This document shows, piece after piece, positions 53,035 to 62,590 of a stretch of DNA of 64,000 bases. The notes under the pieces were generated by a model, which saw only the letters and a list, made by a program, of their open reading frames with translations, did not search any database and was not told the origin of the DNA. Where the stretch lies: assembly GCA_030847615.1 (NCBI GenBank), contig JAUMIR010000003.1, positions 339,402,256-339,466,255 on the forward strand. Direction: 5' to 3'. Made by a program: the position numbers and the translations under genes. Origin of the DNA: Gambelia wislizenii. Lineage: Eukaryota > Chordata > Lepidosauria > Squamata > Crotaphytidae. The stretch's first letter is position 1. Each line of letters opens with the position of its first letter.

Positions 53035-53326
53035 GCTCTTCAGTGATTACTCCGCTGTTCCTTGATTGCTTGGCATGGCTCGTAAATATGCTGTGATCTA
53101 CACAGTTCCTCCTTCTGGTGGCTGCGTTCCTGAAAGGTAGGTAAAACTGGGTCCAAGTTTTTAATTCATTATCTGCTATGTCTGAAGGCCTCTCTGCTGT
53201 ATCTGGGAAGCCAGGAATCTCTGCTGCAGCAGGTGCTGACAAATCTGCTCCAAGATGTATATCCTGCTCTAAAACTCTATCCTCTCCTGGTTCCCTTTCA
53301 TCTTCAAAGTCAGAAGAGCAGGGCAT
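53030..53326 (-). CDS. U3-encoded acidic ORF in second LTR subfamily
   Basis: 98 codons from the ATG at LTR bases 5-7 to a stop embedded in the TATA box. The composition follows the same plan as the frame at 45247-45579: MPC start, acidic N-terminus (SDFEDEREPGEDRVLEQD), alanine/proline-rich middle (LSAPAAAEIPGFPD), and a basic C-terminal part (RNAATRRRNC). The open frame extends upstream into MITE C, but the LTR ATG is the relevant start because it is at the same position in all three LTRs. Sequence identity to the first subfamily is low, so homology of the protein is inferred from position and layout. Confidence 0.4.
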   Translation of the reverse strand: MPCSSDFEDEREPGEDRVLEQDIHLGADLSAPAAAEIPGFPDTAERPSDIADNELKTWTQFYLPFRNAATRRRNCVDHSIFTSHAKQSRNSGVITEEL

Positions 53327-54395
53327 GACAACCGCTTCTAACATGCCGGAGTCCGAATGGGCATGCTGGCCAATCACTGCAGCTGCCACAATCATTTCCC
53401 TGGCTCTCCCAGAAGACAAGAAACCAGTCTGCAACATGTGACCAAGTCTCCCTGCATGTGACCAACCTTAGTCACATGCTGCGGGACTGCTTCCAGCTTT
53501 CTGGGAGAGCCAGGGAGATTGATAGCTGCAGTGAGGGCCAGCCTGAAGGGATGGGCTTCCACAGACATGCAGGCCTGATCCATTCCTTCCCAGTAGGAGG
53601 AATTATTTTAAAATGTTGTATCAATCCCTACCCCATCTTAGTCCCATCTGAGCTCCGTATCTGCCCCAGAAGTGGTGAGGACTGCCTGGGGGCAGAACAG
53701 GGCAAATGCCCTGCATCATTAGGACTGAAGGGTTCTAAGAGGGGGGCAAGATGAGGTGTATTGCCTGTCTAGACAAGCCCTCAGTCTTTTCCAAGCTAAA
53801 CATAGCCAGCTCCCTAAACTCTTCCTCTTAGGGCTTGGTTTCTAGACCTTTGATCTTCTTGGTTGCCCTCCTCTGGACATGTTCTGCCTTGTCAATATGG
53901 TTCTTGAACTGTGGTACCCAGAAATGTATTCCAGGTGAGGTCTGATAAAAGGAGAAGAGAGTGGTACTGCTACTTCCCTTGATCTAGAAACTATACTTTG
54001 GTTGAACAGCTAGGACTTTCGTTGGCTTTTCTGCCCATCACATTGCTCTGTTGACCCATGTTTAGCTTGTTGTCTACTAAGAACCTCGAGATCTTTTTTT
54101 TACACATACTGCTTTCAAACCAGGTAACATCCATCCTATATTTGAGCATTCCATTGTTCCTGCCATGATGTAGCACCTTACATTTACCCCAGCTGAAATG
54201 CAATTTGTGAGTTTTGGTCCAGCTTTCCAATCTATCAAGGTCATTTTCAGTCCTGACCCTGTATGGAATATGCCTACACCCACCCAACCCATTTGGTGTC
54301 ATCTGCAAATTTGATAAGCATGCCTTCTATTCCATCATCCAAGTCATTTATAAAGATCTTGAACAACACCAGGCTCAGGACAGAATCTTTAAATG

Positions 54396-54548
54396 ATAGG
54401 TTGTGAAAGATCTGCCATAGGGGTGCACAGATGATAGATTGTCATTGGTCTCATTGGGTTTTTATTTAAGTTCTTTTTGTTTTGTTGAAGGAGATTATCG
54501 TATGTGGCAAAAACTGCATCAGAAGATTACTATAAGAACAGGAAGCCC
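54396..54548. other. No recognised gene
   Basis: Short unassigned stretch between CR1 and family P. Confidence 0.4.
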
Positions 54549-54800
54549 TGACATTATCAGACAACATTGTCCTCCTCTGTCCCGGGGGCATAGCATGGCC
54601 ATCATGAAGGTGTCCCTTTTTATTGGCAGCTTGTCCCCATCAATAAAAAAGGAAAGCCTTATCCATGGCAGTGCTACACCCCTGGGACAGCAGAAGGACA
54701 CAGCATCTGGTAATCTGAGCCTTCCTGTTCTCCTCCCATTCTTCTGACATGGTTTGGAATGTGGTTGTTTTTCTGCATTCCACTGTGTCTGATAATCTCC
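54549..54800. mobile_element. Family P DNA transposon, short variant
   Basis: Left end TGACATTATCAGAC, right end GTCTGATAATCTCC. The 252-bp interior keeps GGCAGCTTGTCCCCATCAATAAAAA and GTGTCTGATAATC but lacks the left stem-loop. GTCCCGGGGGCATAGCATGG near the left end and CCCTGGGACAGCAGAAGGAC form an inner inverted repeat. No target duplication was identified. Confidence 0.7.
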
Positions 54801-55149
54801 AAATAGTCTAGCCCAATATTATTTTCACCTTTTATATTAATATGTCTGTTTAATGAGACTTTGGGGTTTTTTAGGTATCAAAACTCCCCACCCCCACCCC
54901 AATTGCCCTTAGTTGTTGTTATTAAGGGATTAGATAGAAAGCAGGCAGTCTGAATCAGCACAGAAAAAGCAGATCATTGTCTCAGATCACTTTGAGGTGG
55001 GAGCCCCCTGATTTCCCAGACTTCACCAAGGGCAAGGAAGGGAGGATTACACTTGCCTTGGAGCTACCTTATTTATGAGCCCTCCTCCTGATAGAACCAA
55101 TGGGAAGGAAACATTCTTCATTTCATGGGTAGGAAGGCAGAAAGAAAAG
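54801..55149. other. No recognised gene
   Basis: Unassigned DNA. Confidence 0.4.
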
Positions 55150-55372
55150 GACACAATACACACTATACAAATAATCCAGTTTGAAACTGGATTATTTGCC
55201 ATGTCTCCATCCTATGGAACCTTGAGATTTGTAGTTTGATGAGCACCAGCACTCTTTGACAGAGAAGGCTAAAGACCTTGTAAAACTTCAGATCCCAGGA
55301 TTCCATAGGAAAGAGCTGTGACAAATAATCCAGTTTCAAACTGGATTATTTGTGCAGTGTAGATTTGGCCAA
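55150..55372. mobile_element. hAT-like palindromic MITE, ACTGGATTATTTG subfamily
   Basis: CACACTATACAAATAATCC at the left and GTGCAGTGTAGATTTGGCC at the right; core CCTATGGAACCTTGAGATTT pairs with ATCCCAGGATTCCATAGG. Confidence 0.8.
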
Positions 55373-55939
55373 GGAGAGAGGTTAAAATCTTGTGCTCTTT
55401 CCAACATATGCCTTGGAGAAATAAGGAAGGGTGGTGTCATCCACCACAGATATCCCTGCACAACTCACAAGTGTTTCTCTTGAAAGTGAAATGATCAGCC
55501 TAAATAACAACTTTAACAGGATACACAACTCTGCTTTAAACATTTTGTCAGTTTCTTTCAGCTGGTATTCTGAATGGTGGGAGAATGCAGCCTCAAAATA
55601 CATTAATCCACAGACTAATGATTGTACTAGTTCTGCTCAACCCATACCTAACTGGGAGCCATTATGTAATTGGCTTTCCTAGAGCTGCCCATTGCCAAAA
55701 GGACGTCCACCTTCTTCCTTGTACATTATGCTTCTTTGAAATGCCCTGCAGCTGAGAACATAATCTAATTCATCATCATAAAACAGAAAAAAATGTTTAT
55801 CAGTCTAAGAAGAAAGCAAAAGCTGGCTGATAAAATAACAAGATACTATGAGAATTGAAGAAGACAAAGGAAGGGGCAAAAAGGGTGTTTGGATGTAAAG
55901 ACAATATTGCCCTGCCCATTAATCCCTAAGGATAGGGAT
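55373..55939. other. No recognised gene
   Basis: Unassigned DNA. Confidence 0.4.
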
Positions 55940-56230
55940 ATATCCTTTAGAGATCACATATCACTGTTCTTGAACAAAATGCATTGGCTTTCAGTTTCTT
56001 CTGGGCTCATTTCAAGGTGCTGGCTTTGATCTCTGGAGCTTTAGAAAGCTTTGGTCCATGATATCTGAACAACTGCCTCTTCCCATATGAGCTTTCCTGG
56101 TAATGATAATCTTTAATGGAGGCTTTGTGCAAATGCCAACACCCTGATAGGCTAAGTTGGTGAGAAATCTCTCCTGAGGGAAGTCAACCTGGATCCATGC
56201 CTATTGAGCTTCCAGCAGACACCCTATCTG
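55940..56230 (+). pseudogene. L2 LINE C-terminal fragment
   Basis: LHWLSVSSGLISRCW in broken frames: the DNA GCATTGGCTTTCAGTTTCTTC, TTCAAGGTGCTGGCTTTGAT and CAACTGCCTCTTCCCATATGA corresponds to the L2 block LHWLPV...FKVL...L.PY. It is old and has no intact frame. Confidence 0.55.
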
Positions 56231-56582
56231 TCAGGAATGGCCCCTGATGTTACCTGTTCCTGTCATGTTCAGTATTTTTCATGTAATCTTGCTGTTAATT
56301 ATATTTTCATTTCTTGGTGCTTGTTAATGTGCATATGCTGAGAACTAGAGAAGGGAGTATGCGCTCTGAGATAAGGATGCAGATGGGGCCGTAGTTTTGT
56401 TTCCCTCCATGAGAATAGGGGGCAGAGACAAAGGCAAAAATGTTTATGTGCTGAGCCTATGGTTTTGAAGCCCACCAGATTTGACTGATTGTGATGTGCT
56501 TTTAGTATAGTGTGTTCCTGTGAAATGTCATTCACAGCAACGACCTTGTATGGTTTGTTCCTTGGATTTCTGTGCCAATGAA
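56231..56582. other. No recognised gene
   Basis: Unassigned DNA up to the foldback element. Confidence 0.4.
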
Positions 56583-56885
56583 GGACATTTTCAGACATGT
56601 CTTACTGCGCTAGAAGCTTTCGGAATAGCTTCGGTGCTGCCACGCAGCAGAGACTTCATTTCAGATGACACCATCCCTCTGGTGAAATCATCCGTGTCAT
56701 TTCCGTGTAGGATTGGAGGTGGCCGCATAAAATCTGGCGAAACGGCCACCTCCAATCCTACACGGAAGTGACACGGATGATTTCGCCAGAGGGACGGCAT
56801 CATCCGAAATGGAGTCCCTGCCACGTGGCAGTGCCAAAGCTCTCCCGAAAGCATCTAGCACGGTAAGACATGTCTGAAAATGTCC
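56583..56885. mobile_element. Foldback palindromic element with family P-like ends
   Basis: GGACATTTTCAGACATGTCTT at the left and its inverse AAGACATGTCTGAAAATGTCC at the right. The arms of about 145 bp match nearly throughout (TCATCCGTGTCA..TTCCGTGTAGGATTGGAGG) around a centre near GCATAAAATCTGGCG. Flanking triplets are GAA and AAA. Layout and ends parallel 27138-27465. Confidence 0.85.
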
Positions 56886-56935
56886 AAAGTTTGTCTGTGT
56901 TAACTCTGAAACTGCTGGACACTGAGGCCATTATC

Positions 56936-57599
56936 AGACTAGCGTGTTAAAACACTGTAATAACACAAGCAAGGAAGGCGGAATCATCATGGCATTATAA
57001 CTGAAATCATCAAACAACCACCACTAGTGTTTTAAGAATGGGATTAAAGGTCCTGCTACAGTAGTATTTGTCTTTGCATTGCCTTCTAATTACACTGTAA
57101 TGTCCACTTACTTCCGTATTAGCTGGGGTGCGAGATCTTGGAGGTTCTCCCAAGAAAATGCAAGTTTATGTAAAAACACCAAAAACACTAAAAATAACAA
57201 AAGAAATACACAGATAACATACATAAAACATACATAAACATACATAAAAACTTGCCAGAAATACTGGACAGTTCATGAAAAGAGCATCCTGTTGATTGTT
57301 TTCATGTTGTCACCCAGATGCTTTCTCAGTATCAATGGGAACAGGGGAAAGATGACAGCCCATTCACACTATATTCTAGTGATTATAGCAGGACTTGGTT
57401 TCACATGCTCCTTAGTATCATGAAAACAGCAGTATTGAAAATCTATTGATGGCTTAACCCATCAATTAAAAGTGACGTCTTATTTGCAGCTGGTGCACAC
57501 GCTGGCCGTGGGAGGAGAATGACATCATCTGATAATTTCAGCCCGTTATGTTATTATCGTGTCATAATAATGTGATTTTTGCCTTGTCTGATAAAGTCC
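56936..57599. mobile_element. Family P DNA transposon
   Basis: GGCCATTATCAGAC at the left and GTCTGATAAAGTCC at the right, flanked exactly by TGA (56933-56935 and 57600-57602). Interior: AGTTCATGAAAAGAGCATCC, TTGATGGCTTAACCCATCAA and TGACATCATCTGATAATTTC. At 664 bp it is the longest uninterrupted copy, with no open frame for a transposase. Confidence 0.85.
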
Positions 57600-57627
57600 T
57601 GAGTCTGGGAATGCCAGTACATGACAC

Positions 57628-58307
57628 CAGTTTCTCCTTTTTGTGATAGATTTGAACATGTCCGAAAGCAACTCCAAAATTGCCAGCAAGTTAAACAACA
57701 GCTGGAAAAGCAGCCAAGCTCCAGTGATAATTAATTAGGAAGAGCAAGCAAAGTTCCGTTTCTTGGAAAGGCAGCAATACAGGCAAAAGGCACACAGAGA
57801 AGAGTCCAGAATACAGGCCAAATGTCAGTGCTTACAGAAGGCAGCATCGTCAGGAACAGTCCAAAAGGTCAAGGCGCATGGCAAGGCAGCAAGGATTCAG
57901 GAAGCTTTCTACATGGAGATCAAATGATCTCTGACAAAGCCTCCATTGCCTCTCCCAGCCTATATAAAGCAATTAAGGCTTTGTCAGGTGTTTCTTAATG
58001 AGCAGGTTTTTCTCATAAAGTCTCAGAGATCTCCTTTAAGCTTCCTTTTGAGCTTGCTGCTGGGTATACGATGGTGGAGGTAAGTCTCTCTCCTCTTCTT
58101 CATTCTTATCTGAATGGGCAGGACTGTCTTCTGGGACTGATGCCAACCCACTCAGACCAGGCTCTTCCTCTGCTTGAGCCTCTAGGTTGGCAGGGTTCCC
58201 TGCTGGCACAGGTGTAGATAAACCTGTGCAGGTCCCTAGGGCTGTTCCCTGCCATGTCCTCCTCCTCCTCTGATTCCATACCCTCATCAGGCTCACAGGG
58301 CATGACA
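57628..58307 (-). mobile_element. Ty3/gypsy LTR, same subfamily as 44901-45583
   Basis: Minus strand from TGTCATGCCCTGTGAGCC at 58307 to GGAGAAACTGG at 57628. TATA box at 57961-57968. The first about 350 bp on the plus-strand left side differ from the other LTR at only about nine positions; the U3 part differs more. No 5-bp target duplication was found. TGGTGTCATGTACTGGC follows the end on the minus strand and could be a primer-binding site, so this may be a 5' LTR rather than a solo LTR. The U3 frame starts at the same ATG (58303) but has a frameshift after about 24 codons. Confidence 0.85.
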
Positions 58308-59837
58308 GAATTTGCATTTGGGTGGTGATTGGTTGGATGTGTTTCCTGAGCAGCCAATCAGTACACTGGAAGAGGAAACATATCCAGGTCTATTGTACAC
58401 ACCCAAGCCTTTTATATCTATAGATAGATCCTCCATCTTGAGCTTGAAAACATCTTTCATTGAGCTGGTTTTCTCCTTATCCTTTAAAAAAAGTTCCTGT
58501 ATGCCAGACCACCAGCAATGCTTTATTTAAAGTAAATGGTTGTCTAAATCTCTCTCTGCAGCATCAGTAATTTGCTGCCGCAAATGTGCACTCCATTCTT
58601 TGTGCTTCAAAATTCACCATGCAGAATGCCTACGTCTTGTAGTGCTAACATTGATTAGCGTCTCAGTTATCCTTTACAAAATAAAACTGAACCAGGGACA
58701 GGGAGGCAGAAATAATCTTTAAATAGTTATTCTGAATCTCTAGAGTAGATAATGGAATGGAATTATTCATGTGGAGAATATTTTTGAAGGAGAATTATTT
58801 TGAAACTCCCTGAACAAAAGATATATATATATAAAGCAGTTGAAAGGAATTATTCACTTACCTATTACACCAAAGAAAGTGTCTGGAGAATTCTTCTTGA
58901 AAACCCACTGCATTTAGTGTTGTTTTCATTTTACAGTACATATTATTTAACAGATATTTGTTGCTTTCAGATGAAGGCTTTCATCAGGATCCAAATGTAT
59001 TTTAAAATTTCATCACACATAGCAGTACAGTATATCCACAAACCAGAGATGGGTGTTAGCAACGGAAACCTTGCCTGTTTCTAGTAGCCAAGACAGGAAG
59101 AAGCAATATGGACGTTACAGCTATCAGTGATTCCTAGTCAGGGTGGCTATGTATCACTTCCAACATCAAAGATAGTATGCTTCTCTGTATCATTTGGTGG
59201 AGAACATGAGGAGCATTCAGTTGCATTCAGGTCCCATGGGCAACTGGCTAGCCACTGCGTCAGCAGAGAAAACATTGTTCCAGATAGACTTTCAGTCTAA
59301 TCCAATGTGGCTGTTTCTATCTTCTTATGTACACACTTGCATCCACAGGGTTGGGAACCTGGATTCCCATTAAGGCAAGCTCTGTCATTAGGCAGAATGA
59401 ACCAGCCACCTCAAATGGCAGAACCTGGGCTACACTAGTGTCAGCCCCCGACCGCATAGCCTCCCGATCCCTTTGGCCTCTTGGAGAACAAAGTTATGTG
59501 TGCCATACAAGCAGTTTTTGGGAGCTGCCTTGGGTCCCATGCCAGGAGAAAGGCAGCATATAAAACAAACAAACAAACAAAACAAACAAACAAAAGCAAT
59601 TCTGTAGAGAAGGCTATTTTTGAACGTATTTCATGGCTTATCTGATAAGATCCCTTCTGTGACTGAGTCAGATTTTTTTTAATGTCACAATAAGGACAAG
59701 GCAACTCCCCCCCCCCCAAAGTTTTTACTGTTCTATGTAGGAACTGTCAGTTTTCTGTTGCCTATGTCTGAGATCTCAGCTTTTTTTGCTGAATGGGCTG
59801 TGGTTACAATAAGCCCTGTTGTTGTGTTGCTGTCATC
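58308..59837. other. About 1.5 kb without a recognised gene; (AAAC)n
   Basis: An L2/SINE-like 3' end, GGGAGCTGCCTTGGGTCCC...GCAGCATATAAAACAAACAA, lies at 59519-59594 (+). CTTTCAGATGAAGGCTTTCATC at 58966 is a small hairpin. C9 at 59708-59716. No coding evidence. Confidence 0.4.
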
Positions 59838-60290
59838 ATCATAGAATCATAGAGTTGGAAGAGACCACAGGGCCATCCAGTACAATCTCCTGCCATGCAG
59901 GAATACACAATCATATCATTCCCAACAGATGGCCATCCAGCCTCTGTTTAAAAACCTCCAAAGAAGGAGACTCTACCACAATACGAGGCAGTGTAGTCCA
60001 CTTCCAAACAGCTCTTATTGTCAGGAAGTTCTTCCTAACGTTTAGGTGGAATCTCTTTTCCTGCAGTTTGAGTCCATTGCTCCAGGTCCTAGTCTCTGGA
60101 GCAGCAGAAAACAAGATTGCTCCATCCTCAGTGTGACATCCCTTCAAATACTTAAACATGACTATCATGACACCTCTTGACCTTCTCTTCTCCAGACTAA
60201 ACATACCCAGCTCCCTAAGCTGCTCCTCACAGGGCATGGCTTCCAGACCTCCCACCATTTTGGTCACCTTCCTCTGGACATCATTGTTAT
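59838..60290 (-). pseudogene. CR1 ORF2 C-terminus and 3' end
   Basis: The frame 59911-60360 reads VQRKVTKMVGGLEAMPCEEQ, SLEKRRSRGVMIVMFKYLKG, KLQEKRFHLNVRKNFLTIRA and SLEVFKQRLDGHLLGMI, an open C-terminal CR1 block. Reversed tail CATAGAATCATAGAGTTGG at 59838. It belongs to an older subfamily than 38437. Confidence 0.92.
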
Positions 60291-60821
60291 CATATCTATA
60301 GTATGGACTAATCTCTTTATCATCCCTTGGAATCCACACAAGCTGAAGCACTTTGTACATCAGAAAGGAAGCAGTGGAAGCGATGAAACCATGTGCCAGA
60401 TCCCTGATTCATTTCTGTAATATCTTGCTTGTTCCAGACACTTAGCAAAATTCCAGGCACTTAGCAAAAACAAAGCAGTGCCATCAAACTAGTAGAAAAT
60501 TATTCTAACAAAGACAAGGCCTGTGTGATGACAGGAGTCATAATAATCTGAGAGACAATGGAGGTTGATTCTAGCCAGGAGCTCTCTGCTGGCAGCTGAT
60601 GCTACAGGGTAACAAATGAAAGGGTGACCTCCTTCTCTCTGCTGCTGGCTGTTGATATGATCAATTCACTGAAGCTGCAATGACAAATGATCACTGTTTT
60701 GAACAATTGGCTGACCCACTGCACACCCTGGCAGGTGTGGCTCAGCATCCTGGGCAATACTACAGAGGACAGGGGCTGGAATCACCCATGCAATGGTGAG
60801 TAAACATATGGGTGAATCCAA
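60291..60821. other. No recognised gene
   Basis: Unassigned DNA. TAGACACTTAGCAAAATTCCAGGCACTTAGCAAAA at about 60436-60470 (in two words) is a short direct repeat. Confidence 0.4.
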
Positions 60822-60942
60822 ATCATAGACTCATAGAGTTGGAAGGGCCCTCGGGGGCCATTGAGTCCAGTTGTCTGCTCAATGCAGGAAATCCAGCTAG
60901 AGCATCCCCAGCAGGTAGCTGTTGAGCCTCTTTTTGAAGAAG
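60822..60942 (-). mobile_element. CR1-group LINE 3' end, older subfamily
   Basis: CATAGACTCATAGAGTTGG, GGGGGCCATTGAGTCCAG, CAATGCAGGAAATCC and GCATCCCCAGCAGGTAGC are the reversed 3' end of a different CR1-group family (L3-like spacing), truncated after about 120 bp. Confidence 0.7.
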
Positions 60943-61290
60943 TCCAAAAACATGGTCTCTTTGTTCACCAAAGTCCCCATAATGGACACCATGGCACTCA
61001 TGCAACAAATATTTCCAGAAGACATCACAGCCCTGTTCAAACACTGCCTCACCACAAACTACATCCAGTGGGATAACGAATTTTACGAACAGATAGATGG
61101 GGTAGCCATGGGCAGCCCTCTGAGCCCCGTGATAGCAAACGTTTACATGGAACATTTTGAAAAACAAACCCTAGAAACAGCACCAAAAAAAGCCCACAAC
61201 GTGGTTCCGATATGTGGATGACACTTTCACCATCTGGAGCCACGAAGAAGATTTGGTCACATTTCTGAACCACCTGAACACCTGAATTAT
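60943..61290 (+). pseudogene. Penelope-like element reverse transcriptase fragment
   Basis: VSLFTKVPIMDTMALMQQIF, then ALFKHCLTTNYIQWDNEFYE, QIDGVAMGSPLSPVIANVYM and EHFEKQTLETAPKK (to about 61190) are the Penelope-like RT palm: the GSPLSP box is diagnostic. One frameshift near 61195 precedes RYVDDTFTIWSHEED, with the catalytic YVDD intact. The fragment ends near 61290; the thumb and GIY-YIG domains are absent. It is a separate relic from 35830-37095. Confidence 0.88.
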
Positions 61291-62483
61291 TGAAAGGTGG
61301 GGGCTGTCAGGGCAGATAACAACTGAACTCCTTGGAGAGAGAAAATGGAATGCAAATATTATAAAAACAACAGATAAAAGATATTGTCAAAAAGGAATGT
61401 AATTTTGTTAATGCTATTGTACTTTTCTCATTTTTTAATCACAAGTTAGAGCTATTATTCCTTAATGAGAAGGCTACAGAGCAAGGATATTTTTGAAAAT
61501 GTATTTCTGTTTTTCTTTCTTTGCATGTCATGGTTACCACTGTGTCATCCTAACGTGCTACCTCCAGAACAGCATTACATACTTCAGCAAGGCTGAATCA
61601 CAGCAACTGTACGAGTCAACCAAAGAAATAGCATTGTTCTCAAAAGGTGGCAAAAATGGGAAAAGATTTGGATGCACTGTTTAAAGATTTATGGTGGAAC
61701 ATTTGTTTATGCCAAAAGCAGCTCACGTGGATCTCACACCAGTGACAGATGTTAGCTTCTATGTCAGCAGGTTTGTTTTATTTATTTTTTAAATTTATAT
61801 CCTGCCTTTCTCCCAGGAAGGGACCCAAGGCAACAAAGGTTGATGAATCTAGTTTGGGTTTTAGTCCAAACTTTACAGGAGTTATCCAAGGCACTAGACT
61901 ATTTTGGGAATGGAGCTGAGCACCTTGGGCAGTTTTTAAAAATTTCAGTTTTTAAAAACTTAAAATGGACTTGCCACCTCAGTGTCATGGAAGCCATCAG
62001 TCTCTGTTGTCTCATACTGGTATACGTCAACATGCATTTTTCTTCCTGAGATGGCTTCCCTCTCCCATTCCACCTAAAGGACAAGATGGCTTCCCCTCTC
62101 CCATTCCATCTAAAGAAGCTTTCTAAAGAGGCTATCAGTGGGATCTTAATGATAGCAGGCCAGTGTGGCAGCAGAGGACTGGTTGTATGCCACACACAAC
62201 TCTTTTCAAAGAGAGGGAAACAGCTGGAAGCATTAGGAAGAACAGTTAGAGGATGGTGATGCCTTCTGCTGCCACCACCCTTCCCTTTACATCTGCCACC
62301 TGAGGCTGATGCCCCACTTTGACTAATAATAAGACTGGCCTTGCCCCATAAAACTACTGTGACAATAGGACCGATGGAAACATAATTCTCAGCTCTTTCT
62401 GCAAGAAAATAATGTAAAGAAGTAATGGTAAGATACATCAAAATCCAAAAACCACAAAAGAGCAACCAAAATGCAGAAAATAC
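61291..62483. other. No recognised gene
   Basis: Unassigned DNA. Reversed L2/SINE-type 3' end (TTATTTTTTAAATTTATATCC...CTTTCTCCCAGGAAGGGACCC) at 61777-61830. Short duplication GATGGCTTCCC..CTCCCATTCCA at 62050-62110. A 197-codon minus-strand frame (61899-62492) has no recognisable domain and is probably chance. Confidence 0.4.
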
Positions 62484-62531
62484 ATCAGGCAAGCTTTCAA
62501 AGCTTCACTGGCTTCTTCATCAGGCAAAGAT
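62484..62531 (-). ncRNA. Hammerhead-like motif in a retroelement 3' end
   Basis: Minus strand: CTGATGA, A, GAAGC, six bases, A, GCTTT, GAAA, GCTTGC. GAAGC pairs with GCTTT (one wobble) as stem II, and GAAAGCTTGC resembles the CGAAAGCTTATGC words at Penelope-like 3' ends in amniotes. Stem I is unverified. A T-rich UTR-like stretch (GCATTTTGGTTGC) follows. Confidence 0.4.
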
Positions 62532-62590
62532 GTTATAAATTATACAGGAGAAGAAAAGTGACCACGTTAGAGATTATAAGCCTACATTAT

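Larger units (their letters stand above)
52721..53330 (-). mobile_element. Solo LTR, related gypsy subfamily
   Basis: 610 bp, minus strand, TGTCATGCCC at 53330 to the complement of TGTCCGGGAAACC at 52721, i.e. TG...CA. Flanking ACCTC (52716-52720) and ACCGC (53331-53335) are a 5-bp duplication with one mismatch, as for Ty3/gypsy. It shares the first 10 bp, ATG position and overall layout with the LTRs at 45583 and 58307, but the rest has diverged. Confidence 0.85.
52635..53780. mobile_element. MITE C copy 3, split by an LTR
   Basis: GGGCTCATCTACATGAGCC at the left and, inverted, GGGCTTGTCTAGACAGGC at the right. TCA flanks both sides (52632-52634 and 53781-53783). The interior matches copy 1 (GGCCAATCACTGCAGCTGCC, GAGAGCCAGGGAGATTGA, CCCATCTGAGCTCCGTATCTG) outside the LTR at 52721-53330. 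Confidence 0.8.
52075..54395 (-). pseudogene. CR1 LINE broken into three pieces by nested insertions
   Basis: Piece 1 (52075-52325) is the 3' end: complement of AAATCATAGAGTTGGAAGGG, with codons like VRAVQYWNRLPWSTVDS and FKVFKQRLYDYL. Piece 2 (52547-52634) continues GTCTTTGGAGCTGCAGAAAAC. Piece 3 (53781-54395) continues with TCTTTTCCAAGCTAAACATAGC, GTCAATATGGTTCTTGAACTG and the complement of the RT-distal region up to CCATCATCCAAGTCATTTAT. The pieces follow one another in CR1 order, so a single insertion of more than 900 bp was later interrupted twice. It is the most diverged CR1 here. Confidence 0.85.

Noticed and set aside
58960..58995. CTGATGAAAGCCTTCATCTGAAAGC on the minus strand as a hammerhead
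   Set aside because: The bases form a simple GATGAA/TTCATC hairpin that consumes the core strand; stem II does not pair properly.
59637..59652. TTATCTGATAAGATCC as another family P end
   Set aside because: No partner terminus or family interior nearby; too short to call.
61899..62492. 197-codon minus-strand frame as a gene
   Set aside because: No recognisable motif or start context; contains a local sequence duplication and overlaps the hammerhead-like motif. Probably chance.
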